From Paraburkholderia fungorum (GTDB lineage Bacteria > Pseudomonadota > Gammaproteobacteria > Burkholderiales > Burkholderiaceae): a DNA stretch of 64,000 bases. Under the pieces are notes generated by a model. That model did no database searches. It saw only the letters and a program-made list of their open reading frames with translations, and had not been told where the DNA came from. How positions within the stretch are numbered: the stretch's first letter is position 1; the number at the start of each line of letters is the position of its first letter. Location: positions 1,543 to 65,542 of the forward strand of contig NZ_MCAS01000038.1 of NCBI RefSeq assembly GCF_003610895.1. Direction: 5' to 3'. Below, in pieces: positions 54,149-62,654 of the stretch. Made by a program: the position numbers and the translations under genes.

Positions 54149-54404
54149 AGGACACAGTTCGACGGCGGCGATCTGAAGGCGCTGCCGTCACGGATACTCA
54201 TCTCATCTTCTCCACGCGGCTCGCCGCGCTTCGCATTGCGCGAGGCCGCGGCCGCGTCGGCTTACACCGCAAAGGTGTAACAGCATGTGTCCGTGATTGC
54301 ATGCTGCGGCTTTCGCGCCGAACGTATAGAGCGTTGCAGCTTTCGTCAGCATGAAGCGCATTCAGGCGCGGCGTGAGTCCGCGTCGCTTCGAAGCACAGC
54401 GGCG
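54149..54404. other. Intergenic after hut operon, nothing recognised
   Basis: No gene or strong terminator hairpin for the hut operon was seen. Confidence 0.4.
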
Positions 54405-54433
54405 AAAAAAAAAGCCCCGCGGATGGCGGGGCT
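54405..54433 (-). terminator. Rho-independent terminator of the His-rich peptide gene
   Basis: AGCCCCGC (54413-54420) and GCGGGGCT (54426-54433) form an eight-bp stem with a five-base loop. On the minus strand it is followed by nine T. It lies 34 bp beyond the small gene's stop. Confidence 0.9.
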
Positions 54434-54467
54434 TGCCGATGCGCGCCGTGTGGGCGCCGCGCAACGC

Positions 54468-54602
54468 TTAGTGGCAGTGACGTTCCCAGTGATGGTGGAC
54501 GCGCACCTTGTGGCATACGGGGTGGTGCTCATAAGCTTGAGCAGGAGCGACCGCGCTCAGGGCGACGACGGTTGCTGCGATAGCGAGAACGATTTTCTTC
54601 AT
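54468..54602 (-). CDS. Small exported His-rich peptide
   Basis: 44 residues, starting MKKIVLAIAATVVALSA. The signal peptide probably ends at AQA, leaving about 21 residues that include nine His and two Cys (YEHHPVCHKVRVHHHWERHCH is one residue over twenty, so only its ends, YEHHPVCH and HHHWERHCH, are quoted). A strong terminator follows, supporting a real transcript. High His and Cys content suggests binding of zinc, copper or nickel in the periplasm, but no family is known to me. It converges on the hut operon, so the neighbourhood may be coincidental. Confidence 0.78.
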   Translation of the reverse strand: MKKIVLAIAATVVALSAVAPAQAYEHHPVCHKVRVHHHWERHCH

Positions 54603-54901
54603 TACAGAATCCTTAAATCATGATGGTAGTGCTGACGCTGCAGCACGTTGCGTGCCGCAACGGTGCAAAAGGATGCCACATATCGCGCGCGTCGCGTGGG
54701 AACACTGACTGAATGCATGGGTCAACTCAAAACGCCGCGCTTCGTGGCGTTTTATCCCTGGGCGTCGCACGCTAGCGTGTCGTTTCGACACGTCGAGCGA
54801 CACGCAATGCGCGTGCGGGCATTGCGCATCAGGCGCTGATGCGGCTACCCTTTCAGAACGATGACGTGTGGGTATGACGTCATCCATACATCGGGCAAAA
54901 G

Positions 54902-55582
54902 ATGGAAGACCCAGCGATGGAAGATTCCGATGAATTGCTGCTCCCGGTCTGGCGAGCGAACCTGGTGCTGCTGACCCGTGAGGTCGGCGCGGCGACGCGT
55001 CTGGCGCGCATGATGACCTTTTCCGCCAGTTACCTGAAATTGATGTTGTCTGGCCAGCGCGAATTCAGCGAGGAATTCGTGCGCGGTATCGAGGCGGTGA
55101 CGGGCTTGCCGGGCGGCTGGATGAACGTGTCGCATACCGAGCAGGACATCCCGGCCAACGCGCGCGAAGCGATCGACAACGAACAGCCGCTCGCGCGTTT
55201 TCGCGGCACCGCGCATCCGGTGCGCAAGAAAACCGTGCTGCGGCCGCCCGAGCCGATTTTCGGTCAGGCGAGTCCGGCCAAACGCGTCGAAGAAGAGACG
55301 CTCGATGCCGAAGCGCATCGGCGGCAGGCTCACTTCCGCAAAGTTCGCGATCTGGCGATGCAGGACGTGCGGCGCTTCGAGCGGCATTTGAGTCACGCGC
55401 CGGTGGATCTTGCGTCGATGCGATCGAAAGTGGAAGACGTGATCGCGGCCGCCGAGCTCGACGACCCGATCCAGGCCGACCTGGCTGGCCGGCTCGAGCA
55501 GATCGAAAAGCATCGGCATTTGCTGCTCAGGCACGTGGAGCGGCTGCAGGCTTTGCTCGGGCAAATCGGTGGTGGGGATTGA
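54902..55582 (+). CDS. Hypothetical protein with N-terminal HTH-like region
   Basis: 226 residues. The first 75 residues (LVLLTREVGAATRLARMMTFSASYLKLMLSG) resemble a Cro/XRE-type helix-turn-helix as used for phage-like repressors. The rest is charged, with a probable coiled coil at the C-terminus (LEQIEKHRHLLLRHVERLQ). Start at ATG 54902 or 54917. Function unknown. Confidence 0.72.
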   Translation: MEDPAMEDSDELLLPVWRANLVLLTREVGAATRLARMMTFSASYLKLMLSGQREFSEEFVRGIEAVTGLPGGWMNVSHTEQDIPANAREAIDNEQPLARFRGTAHPVRKKTVLRPPEPIFGQASPAKRVEEETLDAEAHRRQAHFRKVRDLAMQDVRRFERHLSHAPVDLASMRSKVEDVIAAAELDDPIQADLAGRLEQIEKHRHLLLRHVERLQALLGQIGGGD

Positions 55583-55615
55583 TGCCCGCTATCTGCGGCC
55601 TCGTAACCTCGCAAC

Positions 55616-56167
55616 TCACACCTGAAGCCTGCGCCGCGCGTGAAACTCGGCCTCGAGTGTCCACGTCACGCCGTCTTGCGCCAGCGCGACCCCGGTCCAC
55701 CGGAATGAGTCCCGTGTGATATCGGTGAAGTTCCAGCGAATCGGCGTGCCGTCGGCATGTGTGCCGATCTGCACGAGATCGTTGCCCACACGCCGTCCGA
55801 TCAGTTCGTCGCGCTGACCGGTCTGCGGATTGATGTAAGTCACGCGCCACGCCCGCAGCGCCGGGTCCCACACGCGCAGTGTGGTGCCGTACATGGTGTC
55901 GGCGGGCGCGAGCCCCGCCTGATGCTCGCCGCGTGGCGGCATGATCCACACGTCCTGCACGGCGCGTCCCTCGAGAACCCAGCCGAAATGAATCTCGCCG
56001 CGGCGGCGCGCCTGGCCGAGGTCGACGCGGTAGTGCACCACGTCCATATCCCAACTGCCGATCAGCCAGCCGTAGAGATCGTCGGCGGCATCGATGCCGG
56101 CGGCGCGCGCCGGAGCGCTCAAGGCGGTGTGAAAGCCGTGGTCGATGGTGTCCTCCAGCATGTTCAT
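55616..56167 (-). CDS. Hypothetical protein, DUF1579-like
   Basis: 183 residues; start preceded by AGGAGC on the minus strand. It has a lipocalin-like beta pattern with YGWLIGSWDMDVV, FGWVLEGRAVQDVWIMP and GTTLRVWDPALRAW, as in DUF1579/heme- or ligand-binding calycin-type proteins. Divergent from the AraC regulator gene, which may control it. Confidence 0.78.
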   Translation of the reverse strand: MNMLEDTIDHGFHTALSAPARAAGIDAADDLYGWLIGSWDMDVVHYRVDLGQARRRGEIHFGWVLEGRAVQDVWIMPPRGEHQAGLAPADTMYGTTLRVWDPALRAWRVTYINPQTGQRDELIGRRVGNDLVQIGTHADGTPIRWNFTDITRDSFRWTGVALAQDGVTWTLEAEFHARRRLQV

Positions 56168-56276
56168 CGTGTGTGCTCCTGCGGGTGTCAGGTTAAAAGG
56201 CCAGCGCGGCAAGCGGCAAAACCGCGTCGCCCGCTGATGTGCTAAAACCACAATACGGACTCAGCCGAGGTGCATC

Positions 56277-57176
56277 TTGGGGAAAATTGCCGTCACTTTG
56301 CAGCAGGCGCTGGCGCAACGCGCCCGGGAAGGCACGCGCGGCGATACCCGCGCGCGTACGTTGGCCCAGAGCGCGAACTGGGATGTCGCGGACATGCTTT
56401 GCACCTTCGGCCCGCGCGACCAGCCATTCGAAGAACGGCACGCGGGTGTGTGCATCGCCATGGTGGTCGCCGGCTCGTTCGGCTACCGCAGCGACACGGG
56501 GCGGGCGTTGCTGACCCCCGGCGCACTGCTGCTCGGCAATACGGGCGACTGCTTCGAATGCGGGCATCGGCATGCGGCGGGCGATCGCTGCATCGCCTTC
56601 CGGTATGCGCCGGCGTACTTCGAGCGGCTTGCCGCGGACGCCGGCATCGCGAGCGGCGATCTGAACTTCAGGCGTGCGCGCATTCCGTCGCTGCCCGCGT
56701 TGTCGCCGCTGATCGCGCGGGCTTGCGCCGGTGCGCTGGATGCGGGCGGCGCGGTGTGGGACGAGCTCGCGGTTGAACTGGCCGTCTCGACGCTCAAGGC
56801 TGCGGGCGCATTGACGCGTGCGGAACCGCCTGCCAGCGCCGCGGCCTGGTCACGCGTGGGGCAAACGGTGCGCCTGATCGACGACACGCCTGGCGCGCCG
56901 CATACGCTCTCTAGCCTCGCTGCCGCGGCGGGTCTGAGCGAGTTCTATTTCCTGCGTACGTTCCAGCGCGTGACCGGTGTGACGCCGCATCAATATGTGC
57001 TGCGCGCGCGTTTGCGGGCCGCGGCGCTGCGACTTTGCGACGACAGCGCGAAGGTGGTCGATATCGCGCTCGATTGCGGCTTCAACGACCTGTCGAATTT
57101 CAATCATGCGTTTCGCGCGGAGTTCGCGTCGAGTCCGCTCGCATGGCGGGCGCGGGGCAGGGCGCATCGCGCATGA
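56277..57176 (+). CDS. AraC-family transcriptional regulator
   Basis: 299 residues from a TTG start. A C-terminal double helix-turn-helix domain (SLAAAAGLSEFYFLRTFQRVTG and VVDIALDCGFNDLSNFNHAF) follows a cupin-like sensor half. Its last codons overlap the start of the next gene (ATGA). Divergent from the DUF1579-like gene. Confidence 0.85.
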   Translation: MGKIAVTLQQALAQRAREGTRGDTRARTLAQSANWDVADMLCTFGPRDQPFEERHAGVCIAMVVAGSFGYRSDTGRALLTPGALLLGNTGDCFECGHRHAAGDRCIAFRYAPAYFERLAADAGIASGDLNFRRARIPSLPALSPLIARACAGALDAGGAVWDELAVELAVSTLKAAGALTRAEPPASAAAWSRVGQTVRLIDDTPGAPHTLSSLAAAAGLSEFYFLRTFQRVTGVTPHQYVLRARLRAAALRLCDDSAKVVDIALDCGFNDLSNFNHAFRAEFASSPLAWRARGRAHRA

Positions 57177-59095
57177 CCTGGCGCGCCGCGTTCATGAAGG
57201 TGGCCGCCGCGGTAGCGCTGCTTGCGTGCGCGAGCGCTTCGCAGGCCGAGGGCGGCGACCCGAGCGGTCCGGACGTTCCCAGCACCTCCACGACCCCCAA
57301 CGACGACCTTTCTCCTTCGACAATCGAGCGCGATGTCCATCTCTTCGTGATCCAGAAAGACGGCTCGGTCGAAGAGCATGACGACACGGTCCTGCGGGCC
57401 AACACGACGAGCGGCGTCGACGATATCGCGCAACGCTACGTATGGTTCAACAAGGACATCGAGCAGGTGCAATTGCTGGCAGCGGAAACGATCGATCCGG
57501 GCGGCGTTGCGCATCCGGTCGGCCCCGAGGCGATCCGCGACGTGCAGGAACCGCGCTCGGCGGGTGCGCCGAGTTTCGAAGACGGGGTGTTGCGCACGGT
57601 GATCTTTCCGGGTGTCGAACCCGGCGCGCGCGTGCACCTGGCGTTTCGCAAGACCCGCGCGAAGCCTCTGCAAGCGGGCACGTTCGCGTATCTGGTCGAA
57701 CCGACTCGCGAGCCCGTCGAGATGCAGCGCCTGATCTTCGACCTGCCCGCCGACGTGCCGCTTCACGCCGATGCGCGTGGCTATGTCGCGCTGCCGCCTG
57801 TTACGGCAAACGGCCGCACCCGCTATGAGTTCGACTATCGGCACGGCCCCTATGCGCCGCTCGAGACGGGCGCGGTGGGCTATGCGAACTGGGGCGACCG
57901 CTTGATGGTATCGACGGTGCCGGATTTCGCGAACTTCGCCGCGCGCTATCGCGGCCCCGCTGTCGACGCGACGATGAACGATCCGGCGATCGTCCGGCTC
58001 GCTCAAGACCTGACCCGCGAGGCCAGTGACCCACGCGCAAAAGCACGGATACTGTACGACTGGATGCGTCTGAATATTCGCTACGTCGCGCTGTTTCTCG
58101 GCGAAACGGCGGCGATCCCGCATAGAGCGACCGACATCCTGCGCAACCGCTATGGCGACTGCAAGGATCACGTCGCCTTGTACAGTGCGCTATTGGCTGC
58201 GGTCGGCATCCGCAGCGAGGCCGTGCTGCTCAATCTCGGGCCGTACTACAGCTTGCCGTCCGTGCCAGGATATGGAGGCAGCGCGATCAATCACGCAATC
58301 GTCTGGATTCCTGATCTATCCTTGTTTGCCGATACCACGGCGGGCGGCGTGAGTTTTGGCTACCTGCCGCCAAGCGTGATGGACCGTCCCGTCCTGCTGG
58401 TCGACGAGGGCGAGCTGGCGCGCACGCCGGCCACCCAGTTGCGCCAACGCACGGCACGCCTGCAGATCGACGTCGATGAGAACGGCGCGGCGAACTACGC
58501 TTATCGCGTGGAAGATGCCGGCTATACCGCGGAGCTCGAGCGCAATCTGTTTCGACGGGCAACGCGGCAGGGAACGCAGCAGATCGCGGCCAATCGTCTG
58601 TTGCAGACCGGCCTGCACGGTACGGCGCACTTGCTCACCGGCGACGTGGCCGCCACGGATGGCCCGTTTTCCACGTCGATGCAGGGAAGGGTGCCGCACT
58701 TTGTCTGGACCGATGGGACGACCGCTGTGCCGGCCCTGACGAGCTTGTCCGGCGGCATGGCCGGGCAGGTGCAGGCGTGGCTGGCGGAGCCGTCAAGGAC
58801 GCAGCCTTGGGCGTGTATCGGGGGCTCGTTCGACGAGACGCTGGAGCTGACGCTGCCGCGGTTCGTCCATGTAACGGATGTGCCGCCGGATGCCGCGCTG
58901 AAGGATCGCTTCTTCGAATTTTCTTCCCGCTATGTGTTCGATCCTGCCACGCGGGTCTTGCAGGTCAGGCGTCACCTTCAGGCCGCGTTTGGGCATCAGA
59001 TGTGCTCGGCCGATGAGTTTGCCGCGGTGAAGGACGATCTCGTGCGGATCGAGCGGGATCTCGATGCCGAGGTGGTGGTGAAGGTGGTCAGATAG
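57173..59095 (+). CDS. DUF3857/transglutaminase-like exported protein
   Basis: 640 residues from the ATG overlapping the AraC stop. Signal peptide ending about residue 25 (SQAEG). A DUF3857 beta domain (about 45-240) is followed by a transglutaminase-like fold with the Cys-containing RYGDCKDHVALY, NHAIVW and a later Asp in LFADTTAGG, giving a plausible Cys-His-Asp triad. Such envelope proteins may cleave or modify peptides. The overlap with an AraC regulator gene is unusual. Confidence 0.85.
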   Translation: MTWRAAFMKVAAAVALLACASASQAEGGDPSGPDVPSTSTTPNDDLSPSTIERDVHLFVIQKDGSVEEHDDTVLRANTTSGVDDIAQRYVWFNKDIEQVQLLAAETIDPGGVAHPVGPEAIRDVQEPRSAGAPSFEDGVLRTVIFPGVEPGARVHLAFRKTRAKPLQAGTFAYLVEPTREPVEMQRLIFDLPADVPLHADARGYVALPPVTANGRTRYEFDYRHGPYAPLETGAVGYANWGDRLMVSTVPDFANFAARYRGPAVDATMNDPAIVRLAQDLTREASDPRAKARILYDWMRLNIRYVALFLGETAAIPHRATDILRNRYGDCKDHVALYSALLAAVGIRSEAVLLNLGPYYSLPSVPGYGGSAINHAIVWIPDLSLFADTTAGGVSFGYLPPSVMDRPVLLVDEGELARTPATQLRQRTARLQIDVDENGAANYAYRVEDAGYTAELERNLFRRATRQGTQQIAANRLLQTGLHGTAHLLTGDVAATDGPFSTSMQGRVPHFVWTDGTTAVPALTSLSGGMAGQVQAWLAEPSRTQPWACIGGSFDETLELTLPRFVHVTDVPPDAALKDRFFEFSSRYVFDPATRVLQVRRHLQAAFGHQMCSADEFAAVKDDLVRIERDLDAEVVVKVVR

Positions 59096-59140
59096 GCGTG
59101 GGTGAAGTCCCGTGGGTGAGGTCCATACAGCAGGGGTATC

Positions 59141-59172
59141 GGCCGAGGCGGTAAAAGAGGACCGCCTCGGCC
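59141..59172. terminator. Strong hairpin between convergent genes
   Basis: GGCCGAGGCGGT (59141-59152) and its exact complement ACCGCCTCGGCC (59161-59172) form a 12-bp stem with an eight-base loop. No T-run follows on either strand. It probably separates the transglutaminase gene from the binding-protein gene. Confidence 0.6.
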
Positions 59173-59224
59173 GTACGAACAACCACGCCTTGACGGGCAA
59201 AAGGCGCGGCGTGAAAGACGACGC

Positions 59225-60376
59225 TTAACTCCCGCTCTTGGTCACGATCGGAACCCAGGCGCCATTCTTGACCTGGTACAGCGTGGAGGCGCCGCTCTTC
59301 AATGCTCCCGTGCTGTCGAAAGAAATCTTGCCTGTTACGCCGTCGTAGTCGATCGCCTTGAGAACCGGTCGATAGGCCGCCGGAGAGGTGGATTTGGCCT
59401 GCTGCATCGCCTTGATCGCGGCCCATGCGCCGTCATAGCCAAACGGCGCGTACGACAGGATATCCACCCCGAAGCGCTTCTTGAATTTCGCGGAAAAATC
59501 CTTGCCGCCCGGCAATTGAGCCAACGGCCGGCCGTATTCCCACGCCATCGCGCCTTCGGACGGATCGCCGGCGAGCTTGATGAAGTCTTCGTCCATCACG
59601 CCGCCGCCGCCCACCAGCTGCGCGTTCACACCCAATTGCTTCATCCGCTTCGCGAAACCGGCTGCCTGGGTATCCAGTCCGCCGAAGAAGATCAGGTCCG
59701 CATTGGCCGCCTTGATCTTGGTGATCTGCGTGCTGAAATCCACCGCGTGATTGTCGGTGTATTCGCGCGTCACGATGTTGCCGCCGTGCGCCTTCACCGC
59801 CTTTTCGAACTCGTCGGCCTCGCCCTGGCCGAACGCGGTGCGATCGTCGATGATTGCAATGCGTTTGGCCTTCGTCACCTCGACGGCATAGACTCCCGCG
59901 TTGCCGGCGTTCTGCGCATCGGTGGAAATCACCATGAAGGTATTGGCGAAGCCGCGCCCGGTAATGATCGGATTGGTCGCGGCCGGATCGATCACCGGAA
60001 TGCCGGCTTGCTCGTAGACCTGCGAGGCGGGAATCGTCGTGCCCGAGTTGAAGTGGCCGACGACGGCCGATACGCCCGCGTCGACCAGCTTCTGCGCGGC
60101 CTGCACGCCGATGCGCGGATCGGCCTGATCGTCCTCGGAGACGAGCTGGAATTGCGCGACCTTGTCGCCGATCTTGATCTTCTGCGCGTTGGCTTCTTCG
60201 ATTGCAAGCCGGACGCCGTTCTCCAGGTCCTTGCCGTAGCCGGCGTTGGCGCCAGTCAGCGGCGCGGCGAAGCCGATCTTCACCGGCAGGTCGTCGGCAA
60301 AACTGGCCAGCGGCGCGATCGCAAAGGTAGCGCCAACAATCAGGGCAAGCGGTTTCAGCGTATTGCGAAGACTCAT
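59225..60376 (-). CDS. Branched-chain amino-acid-type ABC transporter binding protein
   Basis: 383 residues. Start preceded by GGAGAG on the minus strand. A signal peptide (ending SFADD near residue 27) leads to a type-I periplasmic binding fold: KIGFAAPLTGANAGYGKDLE, GVSAVVGHFNSGTTIPAS and AATNPIITGRGFANTF. This is the LivK/LivJ type that delivers amino acids to an ABC permease. No permease or ATPase genes are adjacent, so it is an orphan in this window. Confidence 0.9.
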   Translation of the reverse strand: MSLRNTLKPLALIVGATFAIAPLASFADDLPVKIGFAAPLTGANAGYGKDLENGVRLAIEEANAQKIKIGDKVAQFQLVSEDDQADPRIGVQAAQKLVDAGVSAVVGHFNSGTTIPASQVYEQAGIPVIDPAATNPIITGRGFANTFMVISTDAQNAGNAGVYAVEVTKAKRIAIIDDRTAFGQGEADEFEKAVKAHGGNIVTREYTDNHAVDFSTQITKIKAANADLIFFGGLDTQAAGFAKRMKQLGVNAQLVGGGGVMDEDFIKLAGDPSEGAMAWEYGRPLAQLPGGKDFSAKFKKRFGVDILSYAPFGYDGAWAAIKAMQQAKSTSPAAYRPVLKAIDYDGVTGKISFDSTGALKSGASTLYQVKNGAWVPIVTKSGS

Positions 60377-60857
60377 GGTCTCTCTCTCCATCGACAGTTT
60401 CAGGTGTGAAAGCGGCAAGTCGGTCACGCTGGATCGACACGCCGTGGCATTCACTTGCCGGTCAATCTGGCGCGAATATAGAAAGCCAATTTGCGACCGT
60501 CTTGGCAGTTCGCGGCGCTTTGAATGAGCATTTCGGCATAGGCCAAGCAGCGCTTAGGCTGGCGGCCGGTCAGCGACGGCACGCGGGTGCGGATTGCGGC
60601 ATATGCTTAAGAACGGGGAGGGTCGGTGTTTGCTGAAGGCGCGAAGGCGTGGCGGGCCGGAGAAGTCACGCGGGAAACCGGTGCGAGCGCACCCCGGCTT
60701 GACTGCTGTGGCGCAGTGGCACGGTGGCGGAAACAGACTTCCGCGCGCCACGGCAAGCGTTCCAGCGTAACGCCGTGGCCGTATCGACCGGCGCCGGAGA
60801 AATGCGGGAGGCGGCCAGGTCGCCAGATGCGACGGGCCGCGGGTTAAAACAATGCGC
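60377..60857. other. Long intergenic region, no supported gene
   Basis: The left side must hold the promoter of the binding-protein gene. Several possible frames exist but lack protein-like composition. A GGGAAACCGGTG segment near 60670 recalls part of a cobalamin riboswitch but the B12 box and correct gene context are absent. Confidence 0.4.
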
Positions 60858-61319
60858 TTAGTGCTCGCCTTGCTGGCGCAGCAACTCTTCACGCAGACGC
60901 AGCAGGGGAGCCTTGGTCTCTTCGTCGGCCCAGGTGTCGAGATCGTCGATCGCGCGCTGGCAGCCGTCGAGCACCAGGTCGAGATCCACCGGCACGCCGT
61001 TGTTCAACGCGAATTCGATGGTCTCGGCGAACTGTTGGCACTCGTCCTCGCCGTACGAAATGTCGAGATTGTCGGCGATGACTTCGGCGATGTTGCTGCG
61101 CGCCTTGTCGTCGGGCGTCACCATGTCGACGATGCCGCGCGCCACCGCCGGCGAATAGTAAAGCGCGATGTCGAGCCACTGTGCGGGATCGAAGTCGGCC
61201 TGGTCGAACTGGCTCTCGAAGAACTCGATCGCTTCCTGCTCGTGTGCTTCGTCCGCGTCGACGCTCATGCACAACTGCTCAAAAAATTCTTCCCGCTCGC
61301 TGCGGATATAACCGTCCAT
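60858..61319 (-). CDS. Conserved acidic hypothetical protein
   Basis: 153 residues, strongly acidic (many Asp/Glu) and helical, with segments such as SEREEFFEQLCMSVDADEA and WADEETKAPLLRLREELL. Codon use fits a real gene. Family not recognised; it looks cytoplasmic. Single gene between pdxY and the binding protein, all on the minus strand. Confidence 0.75.
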   Translation of the reverse strand: MDGYIRSEREEFFEQLCMSVDADEAHEQEAIEFFESQFDQADFDPAQWLDIALYYSPAVARGIVDMVTPDDKARSNIAEVIADNLDISYGEDECQQFAETIEFALNNGVPVDLDLVLDGCQRAIDDLDTWADEETKAPLLRLREELLRQQGEH

Positions 61320-61564
61320 CGATGCCTCGTCTGCTGAATGCCGGATGCCCGGACGCTGGCTGCCCGTATGCCGGACGCCGGCTGCCCGGATGCCTGAAAA
61401 AATGCGTTGTAGGCGGCTGGCGGCCTGAACCTACGCGGCACGCATTATAGGACGCTCAATTGACAAATGCAGGTTGCGTGGCGGGAGCGGGGTCGGGGAG
61501 CCACCGGCGCGAGGTGCGAGTTGGTGTGTCGAGGGCAAGCGCGCGCGAGGCGTGCTGCACCGTT

Positions 61565-62431
61565 TCAGGCCGTCTCCGCGACCCAGGCGTCGAACCATTC
61601 ACGCGGTTGCGCGATTTCGCTCTGCGCGGCCACCAGTTCCAGTTCATAGCGCCCGGCCTGCCAGGTCGCCTTGACTACCGCGTTGACCGCGGCCAGCGTG
61701 TGCTCGAAGGCCGCGCGGATCGAATCCCCCAGCAGCGTGCGCGCGACAAACACCGCGCTCGTCAGATCGCCGACGCCCACCGGCTGCCGCGCGAACGGGT
61801 AGAGCGGCCGCTGGCCCATCCATGCCTCGCGCTCGGTGACGACCAGCATGTTGAAACGGTCGGCGGGACTGTTGCGATCGAGCAGATGTTTGACCAGCAT
61901 GAGCTTGGGTCCGCGGGCGATGACCTCGCGGCAGGCGGTCACGGCTTCTTCGAGCGTCTCGATCTCGCGGCCCACGAGGCGCTGCAACTCGGTATGGTTC
62001 GGCGCCATGGCGTCGGCGACCGTTGGCATGGTGCGGACCAGAAATTCCTGGATGCCCGGTTCGACCTTGCAGCCGCTGGCGGCGCCCATCACCGGATCGC
62101 AGAAGTACCACGCGCGCGGATTGGCGGCCTTCACGGCCTTGACGATCTCGACCACCGATTGCGCCTGCTCGGGCGTGCCCAGATAGCCCGACAGCACAGC
62201 GTCGCAGCGCGGCAGCACGCCGATCGCGCCGATCCCTTCGACGAGTTCTTCCATCTGCGATGCCTCGATCGCGCTGCCGGTCCAATGACCGTACTGCGTG
62301 TGATTCGAGAACTGCACCGTATTGAGCGGCCAGACATTGACGCCGAGGCGGCGCATTGGAAACACGGCCGCGCTGTTGCCGGCGTGCCCGAATACGACAT
62401 GTGACTGGATGCTCAGAACGTTTTTCGTCAT
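61565..62431 (-). CDS. pdxY: Pyridoxal kinase
   Basis: 288 residues, usual length. It phosphorylates pyridoxal with ATP in the vitamin B6 salvage pathway. PdxY/PdxK features: VLSIQSHVVFGHAGNSAAVF, NTVQFSNHTQYGHWTG, CDPVMGAASG and the catalytic GVGDLTSAVFVA near the C-terminus with the Asp base. Confidence 0.95.
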   Translation of the reverse strand: MTKNVLSIQSHVVFGHAGNSAAVFPMRRLGVNVWPLNTVQFSNHTQYGHWTGSAIEASQMEELVEGIGAIGVLPRCDAVLSGYLGTPEQAQSVVEIVKAVKAANPRAWYFCDPVMGAASGCKVEPGIQEFLVRTMPTVADAMAPNHTELQRLVGREIETLEEAVTACREVIARGPKLMLVKHLLDRNSPADRFNMLVVTEREAWMGQRPLYPFARQPVGVGDLTSAVFVARTLLGDSIRAAFEHTLAAVNAVVKATWQAGRYELELVAAQSEIAQPREWFDAWVAETA

Positions 62432-62654
62432 GGTGTGGCCCGCGCAAGCAGGGATGCGCGATCAATGAGAACGGACGGACAGCCGCGGTGACGAACCGGT
62501 CTTGGCCGGACACCTGAAGCGGCGTGACTCTTTTACTCTTTTAGATAGTGCAAGAAAAATGCGCGATCTGCACAGAGAGAAAACAATACATGAGTTTGTC
62601 ACGCGCGAGTTGATCCGTCCCCGTGTTGTTGCGCCGAACCATCAAACGGGGGGA

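Noticed and set aside
60660..60760. Possible cobalamin riboswitch (GGGAAACCGGTG and a later CACGGTGGCGG)
   Set aside because: No B12 box is seen, and no plus-strand gene follows within the region.
60554..60892. 112-codon frame on the minus strand
   Set aside because: Pro/Arg-rich composition, overlaps the start of the acidic hypothetical gene's far end, and no start signal.
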